Of a stretch of DNA of 64,000 nt, positions 12,001-24,600 are shown piece by piece (positions within the stretch are counted from its first letter, which is position 1; every line of letters begins with the position of its first letter). The notes under the pieces were generated by a model. It was given only the letters and a program-made list of their open reading frames with translations, was not told where the DNA came from and ran no database searches. The stretch comes from Symsagittifera roscoffensis (lineage: Eukaryota > Xenacoelomorpha > Acoela > Convolutidae), in contig NC_087063.1 in NCBI RefSeq assembly GCF_963678635.1, positions 7,470,386 through 7,534,385 on the forward strand. Reading direction: 5' to 3'. A program made the position numbers and the translations under genes.

Positions 12001-15000
12001 CAAATATTTTATCGTACTTAGTGCGATACACTAATTTTGTATAGCAAATAGTGCGAAGCTTCGCTTAGCCTCTTTAATGAAAAATTAAAATTGACGGGTT
12101 TCAAATCAGACAAAACAAAACAAAATGGACGCTTTGGCTTTTTCATCTTTTTTTGCTATTTACGAATGTTTTTTTTAATAGAAATTTAACGCATTACAGG
12201 AAAGTTCATCAGGTCAGTTTCCGTCAGAATAAACTTGCTCACTCTTAAATCTGGCTTTCTAGATGTATAACTCTATTCAATTTCTTTTCGTTGATACCAT
12301 TTTGAATTATTTTGCGATACGCATCTAGATTCAAATTTTTTTGAAAATTTTGCGAGTTAATATTAAACCAGGATTTAAGATATCACTTTTATAAAAGATA
12401 AAAAGTTAGAAGCGCTTCTTTTCGTATCATTATACGGAATGTTATAACAATGTTGTTCCGGCTAAAGAAAGTACGGGTAGAACTTTGTATTCGAGTCTGT
12501 TTTATTTTTGTTTCCATGCAAAATCAGGTGCAATTATTAACTAAGATATAATCGAGTGATATATTGACTTTTCCGGGCTAGCAACTTGTTTTCCCTTGAC
12601 GTGTGTTCCCTTGACATGATCAATTTATTAAAACTTTGAGTTATACTACGTACGACTGGAGTACTACGTTCACATTAAATTTCAGAAGTTAAATCATTTG
12701 TTTGGGCCTTTTTGGAAAAATTCAATTGTTGGTCGATTGTGTGTTTGGTAAGTAGTTTTGACCGGCTTGGTTCACATTAAAATCAAAGTGAAGGCGTTAA
12801 TCCGCGTACGCGTAAATAGCCTTTAGGTAATGTACATGCCTGCGAAGAAAAAGGTCCTTGGAATCTGGCGAGGACCTGTTTTGTAAGCGGAATATTTTCT
12901 GTGAGACAAAAATCTTGGTGGGATTTTTTTGCTGCTTATTTAATTTTTTTTCAACTAACAATGAAAATCAGTCAACGTGCAAGTAATTGCGTTCCAGGTT
13001 TTATATTTTTTCTTTGTACTCTTTTTTATAGATATATAAATTGTTTCTTAATTTTTTTGAAATTTTGATTGTTTCTGATAGCAATAATTTTTTAGACTTA
13101 TTATCACTCTCATCATAACTCAATTGTGGTATTGAACAAAACTTATCAACCGGTGACTAAGCAAAAGATAGTTGAGGTCTCATTGAGCCGGAAAAAAGTA
13201 ATATGATATCTGAGAATTAAAAAAATGGAACTATCTTCAGCCTTTCATCGACATGAGCGTAACGTAGTGTGAAAGTGTGATGCAACTTTTTTCCAGACAA
13301 ATTTGCCTTTTCGGTGGCATTTTTGATTTCGTATGCTGCATTAGCAGTATATTTACATGTTCTCTGACCTTTGTTTAGTAAAAATTTTAAACAGTTGATG
13401 CTTTTTATTTCAGTAATTGAACCGAAAAGGTTATTTCATACAACAGTGTAATTACGATTGCGATTAGCACGCGTTATCAAATCTGAATATAGGTTTTTTT
13501 CGGGTTAACAACTTGTTTAACAGAATCACTTGGCATCTAAGTTAACAATGAATTCAAATTTCTAAGCGTCTCCTACACACTTAGCCTGGACGTAACGAAT
13601 ACGCCTGGGACGGCAAAGGTTCTGGGTTCGAATCTGAGCAGGACTTGTTTTTTTTTCAAACGGGAAATGTTCCCTTTCGAAAAAAATTCTCGGCTATTTA
13701 ATTGTCTGCTTATGTTTTGTCGGCTTAGTTGCCACATCTTAGAGTTTGTGCTATATGCAGTTTTTATTGTGGTTGTTTTTTATGTTTTCATTTACTCCTA
13801 CTCTTAGTAATTCTACTACCCTTGACTTTTCGATCTAAATCATTTTGACTGATGCTTTCGATCTAAATCATTTTGACTGATGCTTTATCGGCTTACGAAC
13901 TTAAATTTTGGTAGTTTGAGGGAATTATCGTTTGCACAAAACGTTTAAAACTTCAGAATAGAATTCATAGTTCAAAGTTTTTCATGACAACCATTTTATT
14001 TTCGCTCGATAATTCTTTTTATCCTTGCGATAAGCAAGGGTTTTGCAATCGGGTAATAGACTTTTCCCGTAAATAATTTTGTCCACAGAATGGTCAAGTG
14101 GTAACAAGTGAATAAGTCTTCCCTAATAATTTAAGAAAAATTAAACATAAAAAACTGTCAAAGTTTTCGGCTTTCTAGTTCGTTTATTTTTGGGCGAAAC
14201 TTTTGTTATTTTGTTTGCGCGACCTACTGTAAATATTACGCGTGCCACTAGCAAGTTCTTCTACGCTTAATGTAAACAAGGTTATTAGTTTGCTTGCCTA
14301 ACAAAACTTTCGGATAGGGAAAAATTGAAATAGACAAGTTTTTTTGCCAGCATTTTTTTTGGATGATTGTTTGGTTATTAGTTTGCTTAGACTTAGTTCC
14401 TAGCAACTTTTTGTCTTTGTTCCTTGCTATAGCTGAAAGTTTTTTATGCCAATTGATTCAAATCAATGGCATATCTTTATTTTATGACCATAATTTCCGT
14501 TTTTTTTAAATCCCATATTTATATTCTTTTTGACCATTTTCCCGGTTTTGCCATCCAATGCTGGCCGATGTGTTCCGCCATAGGTTTTTCTTTTAAAATG
14601 ACTTTCATTTGAGACAAACATATGAAATTTTGAGTGTTTGTTTTTTCCGTTTCTTTTTCAAGATTTGGTGGCTTTCTGTATCGCAAGTGGTGGTGCGAAG
14701 CTCAGCTTCGCCTGTGTATATATATGCCTGTAATACGGCGTAAAAATTGTTCCATTTTTTTTCATTTTTCACAAATGTTCCATTCGCCTGGCCTGAATTT
14801 GCCAAGCGAAATTTTATGAATTATAAGGGATACACAATGGTATATCGATTTTTTGATTTATTTTGTATTATTTTGATTTTTTGAATAAAATGAAATGTAG
14901 TTTGTACCGTTATTTTTTACGCTGTAATTTTTAAGCACATAGTTTTGTTCTGGAAATGGCGCGAGCCTCCGCTTCGCCTCTGTGTAAAAATTATCCAAGA

Positions 15001-18000
15001 AGTATTCTCAGTGTTGAGAAAAACTGGTTTGAAGTTAGCTTTTTTAGAGGAAGTAATGTGATTCTTTAGACGAAATTGCTTGATAAAATTGCTTAATTGT
15101 CATTCTTTTACATACAAAGCGATCAATAATTTAGATGTTTTTTGTCATATGTTGCAGTGCATCTCTGAGTGGAAAACTTCCGCAGGTAAATTACAAGGAG
15201 CTCCTCGACAACCCAGATCTGTTCTATTCCTCTCTACTGGGAGGCGACAAAGAACTATGTGTTCATGTGCAGTGTCAGCTGTTCGATTCCAAAGGGTACC
15301 CGTTGAGTCTTCCAGCTCACACGCCGTACAAGCCATTCTCATCTACGAAGGACTTTGTGTGAGTTTTTATGGATAGTTTGTGAACACGATTCTTTTATGT
15401 CAAGTATGTTACAATGGTTATGTTTAAGTAATGGTTGTTTGGAAAACTTATTCTTATATTCGAGAAGAAAAGTTGAAATTAGTTTTTTTAATACAGAGAA
15501 GAAATAGTGAACAACGTTTTCCTAATATATTGATTTTTTCCGAAATTAAAAAAAAAAAGTTATGCAATTTATTTTAAATACAATCCAGCCCGGTGTTGAA
15601 TAAAAATCCTGTTCAATTATTATATGTTACATAATTAAAAAACGTTGTAAACTTTGTAAAAATGCTGCATTTGTTTCCACTTTTAGTTGGAATTCGTGGC
15701 TGAAGCTGCCCATCCGCTACTGCGACCTACCGGATGATACCCGCGTGCACTTCTCCATCCTGGATGTGGGTGGAAAAAATGATCCCGGGGGCAAGAAGCT
15801 GATCGGAACTGCATCTACTAAACTGTTTCGAAAGACGGGGTACGTTTTGAGTTTATTATCGAACTTTTCTTTGTATATTTACTATCATCGAGCGGTTCTT
15901 TTCCTTGAATTTTGGTAGTGGTCAAATTTCGCGAATCATCTTTCTTGCGAAATTTTGTGGTACCGGTACAAACTTTGTTTTGACTTGAGCTGATTGTTAA
16001 ACCAGAATCTTATTTTCAATTTCTAGAGTATCTTGGAAATGATGTTCTGTGTTAATGTCTGTGTTAATCCTAAACATGTAGAATACAGAACACAACCTGG
16101 TGGTAACTTGATCAGATTTAATTTGTGAAATTGTTTTTTTTTCTTTTTTTTTTGGTAAGTCATACCAAATATAATAAATACATATGGTTGCCGTGAATTG
16201 TTTGATATAAGGAAAGTTATATGCCAGCTCCTGACGCATTCATTTTAATTTTAGTCTAATCTCTTTGATAGTTATGCTTGGCTTACACTTTGATCAGGAA
16301 TATTGCTAAATATTTGTAATTTTCCTAATTTGGGCCTTGCTGCTAACTTTCGAGAATCTTCAAAATGGTCCATGATTGTTGAATATATTTAAAATGGGCG
16401 TTTCTTTTCATTGCATCAGATGTCTGAAGACCGGAGCTTACGACCTGCAGGTTGAGATTGCGGGCAAAGGGGAAAAGGTCAAATCAGAGGTCAAATCAGA
16501 TGAAACTGACAAGAGTAACAACAAGAATGAGCCATCAGACAGCACCGACACTAATCCAGATGATGATCTTAATGTACAGTACCCGGATCCCATCCACGTG
16601 CGAAAGGTAATTGATTGGAACAGAATTCCAAACATCGCAATTCAAGTTGCGAATGATAAAACTATATGAAGGTTTAGGTTTAGAAGAGTCCTCGATCCTT
16701 GGAGTTGTTTTTTAGTTTGTATGATTTTATGCGGTATATTTACACTTACCACAGCTTAGTGTATTATTAAGAACCTTCGTTTTTTTCTAACCTAAATCGC
16801 AAATTTTGCCTTTTCGGGCATCTCTACAGCTTTTTGATAGCATGTGCTTTGACATTCGAATAGTAATAAGTTAACACAGTTGATGCATTTTTAATTCATC
16901 AAATGAACTGAAAAAAGCTATTTGTTCAAACAACATAACAATTATAATAATTCGATTTCACAATTTTTCGAACTCAGTATATCTCGCAATTTTTTGAAAT
17001 GCATAATTTATACATAATGTGGCTTTATGCTTTGCGGTTTGTTACATGCAAAGTTAGTTTAGATGCCTTCTGTTTGTTATACTCCAAACTATTACTTGCA
17101 AAAATGCGTTTATTTGTGGTTGGGGCCACTTTTGCTGAATGGCATTGGCCATTTTTTAGCATATGTAGCTGCTTTATTCGTGACTAGTGTTTGGCGGTGG
17201 TTAAGCGTGCGTGGCTGAGTGGCTAGTGCATGAGAGTAAAATTTTCTTGATTGCAGGTCGCAGATCGACTCCTATTTCGCTAATTCTATTTTTCGACTAT
17301 TCTTTCTTAAAGCACTTTCTAGAGCAGATTTTTGTCGTGTTCTCGCTAGTGTTTGCGAATGTAGACTTTTTTCGGGTTGCTGAACAACTTGCTTAACAAA
17401 GTTATATCACTTGGTATCTTAGTTCATAATGAATTCAATTTTCTAAGCGTCTCCGGCACACTTAGCCTGGAGGTAACAAATACGCCTGGGACGTTAAAGG
17501 TTCTGGGTTCGAATCTGACCAGGACCTGTTTTTTTTCCAACGGGAAATATTCCGTTTCAAAAAATTGTCGTCTTATGATTTGTCTGCTTATGTTTTTTCG
17601 GCTTAGTTACCACATCTTAGAACTTTTTTGCCGCATGCAGTTTTCGTTGTAGTTGGCTTTCTATGTTTTAATTTAGTCCTGCAATTTGTATTTCTACTAA
17701 TAATGGCTTCGTATATTTTCCTTTTCTGTAATTTCCAATGTAGTTGCTTTTAGTGTTTTGAATTACTGCTGCAGTTTTTAATTTTACTAGCCTTGACTTC
17801 GTATATTTTGCTGTTTTTTTTCGCTACAAAAATTTTAGGCCGAAAGGATTTCGTCTTATATTTAATTGACTTAATAACCTTATTTCGGGTTGCGAGGGAA
17901 CTAAAATACGTACCCGTTCCTCCGGGTTACACAAAACGTCAAAAATAATTGCAGTCATTTTTTTTTAAATTGTGGTTTCTTCGAAATTTTTTCCGTTTTC

Positions 18001-21000
18001 TTTGGACTTAGTGGATCTCCTGTCTGCTAGCTTGCAATGCTATATTTGTGGTATTGCAAGTGATGCAAAGATACGCTTCGACTCTGTGTTTGCTTTTGAG
18101 TTGATTTTTAATGCATGAATGTTTTTTTTTCTATTTTGTTCCGACCACTGAAAATTATTCGGTTGTGTTGTAATTTTTTACCCTTGCGATAAGCAAGTAT
18201 ATTACATTCGGGTTCTAGACTTTTTTCTCGTAAACAATTTTGTCCACAGGATGACTAAAATTTGGTCAGCTCCAAATGTATCTCTATTCCTACTCAAAAT
18301 GCACGTATAACTGCTTTAATTCAAAAGCTAGCTTCAAGTGATAATTGTTTTACAGCTGAAAAAGACTTTCAGATATAAGTTGATTTTTTTGTCGGCTTTA
18401 TTGATTTCGACCCAATTTTTTTTGGCTTACTTGCCGGTTTATCAATTCTGTAAGTTTTTGGCAAATAGGTTTTCTGGCGCCAAAATTTTCTCTTGGAAAT
18501 AAAACGTTTTTGGATTTTTCTCCTAGAATTTTTTTGCAAATAATTTTTAGTTTTTTTTTGGATGCATGGTTTCTGTTTTTTTTTTCTTCTAAAAGTGCGT
18601 GAAACAAGTTTTAGTTTTAATTAGTTTGGTGTGTTTTAGGTTTGAGCAATTTTTCTTAAAATCGATTGAAGTTGATGGTTTCACGTATTGTTTCAATTTT
18701 TCAAAAAGAAAATTTCAAAAAAATTGATAAATTTCCAGATTTTTTTGCAAATTTGACTCGACTTTTTTTGTCTACGAAGGAATGTGGCAGAATGTAAGCT
18801 GCATTCTGAAATGATTGTCATTTTTATCTTGACTTGTTGTGGAATTTTCAGTTTTTTTTTTCTGTTTATCTATATCCGCTCCACTTTCTGTGAGCACATT
18901 ATTGCCCGTTTATGTGTCTAATTATTAGTTCTTCGCAATCAATAGTGCCAATACAATAATATGCGCCTGTTTACTTTTCAAATTGTTGTTTTCAACTCTC
19001 GTCTTCGGGTCTCATCATTTTTATTTTGCCAGGTTTTTAAAGTAGTTCAGTTGAATTATTCAGTAGCATGTTCTTGATTTTAGTCTCTGAAGAAATTTGG
19101 TCGAGACGAGCTGGAAAAATCTAATGACTTCCTGGACCGATTTGCATTTGCTGAAGCTAACAAATTCATTCACGCCGAGAACAGAAAAAATGAGTCACTC
19201 TACCTCTACGTACAGTTTCCCAAGTTCAGTCATCCACAGCTCAAGAGCATCAACATCGAAGTAAAGTACTGCGAACTTCTAGAGGTCAGTTCAATTAGCC
19301 CAATTAGTTGGTAGGAGTCTTTTCCGGAGGATGTGCGGCAACCAGCCTTATCTACAAATCTTGCAACCGAAAAAACATCAGAATAACGTAACAATTGCAT
19401 AACAACAGTGACAATCTGTTGTTATGTTGCGTAATAAGATTGATGTTCGGCTTGTTAGCCTGTCACCTCTTTTTCAGACTAAAACCTCCTCGTAACTCCT
19501 TGTAAAATTAAACAAATCAAGCTTTCTCAAAATTGTTCATACGGCAGTTTGCTTGTTGCAAAAAATTGGAAGCTCAACAATAATCTTTTGTCACTGTCAC
19601 ATGTTTTGGTTTTAATTTGTATCAGTAAAGCTCATTGAAAAAAATGCATTCTGAAATTTTTTTTTAGCAAAAATGAAAAGGGGAGGCTTTACAAAAACAG
19701 AATGAAAATCACAGTTCAACTGCAATATATTCTTTTTGACAGATGAATCATCATTTTAATTGTTCCGACTTTCGAAGAAAACGGAATATTTATGCTCGGT
19801 GTGGTTTTTTTATTCAGTCAATTTTCGCTGATCGAAATAATAGTTTTCAAAAAAAAAAATTTAGACCCCATTGAAGATATCGACTTCGTGAGTTCAAATA
19901 TCAAAAGATTTTCTACCTCTGATTATTTTTGTAAAGTTCTGGGGGTTTGATTTTTTGGCTATGTTCTGGACTAAATTATGCGCGCTTTGAAGAGTTTATT
20001 CATAATGCTCAGAGTGTCACGCGATTATTTATGTGTGGCGAATTATCCCGCATAATAAAATTGTTCTAAATAGAATTGAGGCTAGCTAAGTGGTCGTATT
20101 AATTTCGTACGACTCAAAATTTCACACTTTGATGATATTGTTCAAAATTTAAAGGTTTTCAATATTTTTTAGTTTCTAAAAATTATTCAATATCAATTAA
20201 GGGACAGTCGGAACATTCAGTGCTTTGCCCTGATATACGAGCAGTCTTGTTTTTTTTTTGTAAATTCAATTCAAATTCATTTGCCAAAAGGAAGGCAAAT
20301 TACGATTCCGAATAAGACGTGCAAACTGCGCGAACAAATGCGCATGACTTGAAGTTTCAAAAGTAGATATTAGTTTTCAGGAATCCCAGCGCAATTTTCT
20401 AGTCCAGTTTTCTAAACTTGGTTTAGTTTCATTTAAAAAAAATCAATCAAATGCAATTCATGAACTTCAAAAAGGTGTAAGATTGTAAAAAAAAAAGTGA
20501 CAAGGTGACATGAAGCGTAGTAAAGCATATTGTTATATGTAGTTATGTTGTTTATGTCGTCTTTTTCTACAAGGATAAATTTCCAACCATTGACAAATTA
20601 AAAGCATCTGTGGCAGTTTTATTGTGGCTAGTGTTAGTAAAGTCCCAAGCGACTCTTGTGCAGATGCTAGGATTTGAGAATCCTATGCAGTAGGTCGGAC
20701 GGTCTATTCCGGCTAAAAGAAATAATTTTACTTTCATTTGGTAGCACTTGCTGCATAGTTATTGGCAATTCAATATCAATTCTAGCTGCATTGTTGGTAG
20801 CTAGGTGAGCAAATCTTGAAGTGATCGTGGCGCTGATACGGTAACATGAGTCGCCTATTCTCCAAGACGGAGTCTCGATTCCAGTAATTAGTGAAAGTTT
20901 TATTTCTTAAGGCTTATTTCTATTTTTCATTTCTTTGCTCCATTTTTTTTTGCTCTTTAGAGATAATTTCGCCGTTATCTATCTTGCGTTTATGAAGTGT

Positions 21001-21595
21001 AGCTTTGCCGTTATCTATCTTGCGTTTATGATGTGTAGCTTGTGTTAAAATTGAATCAAAGTTGACATTTTCGTGTTTAGAACTGCTATGACATGAACAA
21101 CCAGCAGAATGAAGTAAACGAAGTCAGAGGTAGGGTGTTTGACCCCGACCTTGACAAGGTGAGAACTGAATTAACTATTAAGCTAAATGTATTGGATGAG
21201 CTTAACCCCCTACTAGCAAAAAAGTTTTGGCTGCGACACATTGCGATTTGACTATCATGGGGGGGGGGCTATATTTTGTTTGGGAGGGGGTATAATGGGA
21301 AGAGCTTGTATTTGCAGATATAGATATAGCTCAAAGTGTAGGCTGGAATTGAAATCGAGGATTACCATATGAAATACGTGGGTATAAAATATTACATACA
21401 TGAATGATCTTTCCAGTTTGCACTGTCTTAAAAACGATGTGTTGTTTGTTTATCTGTTCAGCGTCGTTCCATTTCAGTCTAACCTGATAGAAGATAAACA
21501 CAGGCGGTTGATGATCGGAGGTAGGAGGGGTCACCACGCCGACCTCAAACCGGACGCTCCCACCAGGAACAGACTATATGTTAGTCAGTCAGTAG

Positions 21596-21651
<56 letters not shown>

Positions 21652-24600
21652 TTTTAAGATTATTTTGGTAGAGTTTGGACTTACCAGCTCGATAATCATT
21701 ATGAACTGAACATATTTGGTCTTAATTATATCGTCAAAACTTATTTGAAGGTCAAAATTGGTCTGAAAAAAAAGCAAACACGAGTATGTCAGCACCGTTA
21801 GTCTTTCTTTCGTTTTGTGGACTTATGGTTTACCGTTGAGTGTCTATTTCTACTTAAAAAAGTGTTTCTCAGGAACTATCAATTAATTGTAATTATCAGC
21901 AGTCCCTCCAAAGCTATTTTATCCAGAAAGTGTCCTAGTGGTTGATAATCAAATAAAAACAACACTTTGGGCTACAAGCTCAAACTAGTCAAGAATACTT
22001 TCTCATCTTTTTCAGATATACTTTTGCGACCGGTAGCGTGCCGAGGGGGAATGGGGGGTTGAGGTTTTGGCGACCCCCACCCCTCACTCAATTCTGGCTT
22101 TCAGATTTTTCCAAAGGGTTCCCCCTTTGGTATAATTTAACAACATCCGTTTTTGGCTGACCAGCCTCAAAATTTTTCTAAAGACGCCTTTGGCGCCAAT
22201 CTAACTAATTTTGAGTGGTAGCGCGCGCCGAAAAAACTTTTTTTTGTCAAAATTTTCCAAAAAGTGCCCAAAAACAACGTTTTTTGGCCTGTTTTTTGAA
22301 AAATTTGCCAAGGATCCTATTTCAGTATTTTTGGAGAGCTCAGAAAATCAAATTGGTCGACCTCAAAAAAGTTCCGTAAATTTCTCTAAATTTTTTGAAA
22401 ACCGCCCCCTCCCCCTAGAAAAATTTCTGCGGACTCAACTGTATGCGAAATTTCATTTTTTTGAGTAGCTGTGTGTAATAAGTTATCTCTTGTGTGTTTC
22501 AGGAGGTGTTGTGTAAACCATTGACAGAAAGATTGACAGAAGATGAGCGCAACTTAGTCTGGCAGTACAGATATTCTCTCGCGTCTTATCCCAATGTAAA
22601 TTTCTCAAAGAGTACATGGACGCAATAGCTTAACTTTTTGCCGATCGCAACGTGTAAGAACGCTTGGAGCGCAACAATTAAGCAATGACTATCAGCTAAG
22701 CTTAACATTTATGTTCTCATGCTAAAAAAAACTCAACGCTTCAGACCAAATCAACTTGAATCAACTACAAGTCTAGCTAACTAAATCGAGCTAACTAAAA
22801 CAACAGATTTATCTCTTTTGTCATAAAAACAGCCAAAACTTGGCTTGAGAGCTGCCCAATTTTTTCAAAGTAAGCTGATTGAATCAGATTGCGACCTTTT
22901 GAGTTATTTTTCGCGAATAGATTCAAGCGGTGAAAAGGAAAACAACTTACTTTATTTACTTTAAACTTTTATTCCTATATAGTTTCTTTGAAAAATGAGT
23001 TTTATGCGAATCTATTTTAAGTAAGAAAATAATGTGAAATAAGTCGTGAAATAAGTTTTTTTGCTTATTAGTTTGCTTGAAAAAAAATTCTTTTTGCGCG
23101 TAGATTCAAGCTTTGAAAGCCATTTGAAATATTTCTTAGTTTTTTTTTCCTCTGTACCTTTTTTGAAAACAAAACGATCTTCTACAAGTCGATTCGAGCT
23201 ATGAAAAACAACTTGGAATAATTCCAAAGTTTTACTGCTCAACAGCTTGCTTAAAAACTTCAGCTTTGCGTAGATTGATTCAGGTCATTACAGTTGCGAG
23301 CTTGCAGGCGTAATGTATTAGTACGAACCTTTTTTTTTCTGACCTAACCCGCAAACAAAGTGTTCATTAAAACTGTACACTTATTTGATGGCAATTTTGC
23401 TATTATCATGATTTATAGCATTGCAATTTTCATAGCATCTGTTATCTGCTTTATTTGTAGCTAATGTTGTGGTTTATTAAGCGTTGGTGGCGGAGTGGTT
23501 AGTGCGTGGGACTCATAATCTCCAGGTTGGAGATCGAATCCGAGAAGTAGACGATTTTCTGTTATATCAAAGCTTACTTCTACTCTTCTATTGCACTTTA
23601 TAGGGCTACTTTTTGTCGTGTACTCGCTTGTGTCTGCGAAGCGCAACTTCGCACCTGTGTTAGAACATCTTGAAGTTCTTCCGGTCGGGTGCCAAATTTT
23701 CTCTTAACCTTTCACAAAAGCTATATAGAGACTTAAAACTTCGAAATAAAGCCAAAGTCATTTTATGCTCTCGGATGTCTGTGTTTTAAAGGCTCCGAGA
23801 AATTGATACCTGGAAAAATTTAATGTATCATGCTCTCCTGTTGCGTGTTTCATTTCGTTTCAACACAGTATTTTGGGAATAAAAACATTGAAGCAGTTTA
23901 TTAGCCGTTATATCATATCGCTTGTATTCATTTTTAACTCAGCTTTAAAGAAAGCTCTCATTTTGAAAATTTGGAATCAAATCAAAAGGCATACGATCCT
24001 ATTGAGAAATTTTTTCTTTGACTTCTACAAAATGTTGAATTAACAATACCGCAAGCTATGTTCTCGGGCGTCTTTTCTCATTAGATTTAGCAAAGGTTTT
24101 TAGGACTTGAAACTTCGAATTAATTCGATTTTTGCTCCACCCTATTATTTTTTTTCAATGCATCTTTTAAAAGGACGTTGTGACTTGAAATTTTAATTAT
24201 TTAAACTCTATCGCGTGCTTTTGCCTTTCAGATTTGACGATGACTCTTATTATTTAAACCTAGAAAAAAAATCATTTGTCCTGCATTGTTTTGCGTGTTT
24301 TTTTCTCATGTTAGGCTTAGGAGGGGCTCTGAAGACTACAACTTCGAAGTTTTTCATTTGTCATGTTATCATAAAGAAAGTCTCTTCAACGCTTTTCACT
24401 TCAGTTTTTTCGAAAGCTCTTAGGTCGTCAACTTTTGAAAAGAAACTCTATTCGTGCTTTTTCATTGTTTGATTTTTTACCCTTGCGACAAGCAAGGGTG
24501 TTGCAACGGGGTATCAGACTTTTTTATTCCTCAACATTTTGTTCACGATATTTCCCCTTGCTTTCCTCTTCAAAGCGTATTATGTTGAAGAACTATCCGG

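Larger units (their letters stand above)
10600..13300 (+). other. PIK3C3 intron 1, no gene seen
   Basis: AT-rich non-coding DNA with an inverted repeat at 11993-12031 and a palindrome at 12053-12064. A partial family A copy starts at 12452, and a worn tRNA-like repeat lies near 12810-12900 (GGTCCTTGGAATCTGG...AGGACCTG). Short ORFs at 10936-11148 and 11676-11989 are low-complexity and are not accepted. Confidence 0.45.
16607..19083 (+). other. PIK3C3 intron 4, repeats
   Basis: Holds a family G copy (about 16815-16945), a tRNA-Met-like SINE (17205-17272) and a family S SINE (17367-17630). It also has a worn terminal hairpin near 18060-18090, a partial family A head (18138) running straight into the CCTTGC hairpin module (18183-18197), and T-rich DNA. 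No gene seen. Confidence 0.5.
19285..21080 (+). other. PIK3C3 intron 5, repeats
   Basis: Contains an inverted copy of repeat family B (19760-20250) and a 36-bp tandem duplication at 20971-21042. No gene seen. Confidence 0.5.

Noticed and set aside
15997-16239. Minus-strand ORF in PIK3C3 intron 3
   Set aside because: Low-complexity Lys and Tyr-rich translation in an intron, with no family resemblance.
21400-21795. ORFs encoding YIYIYI runs
   Set aside because: They are translations of the (AT)n microsatellite.
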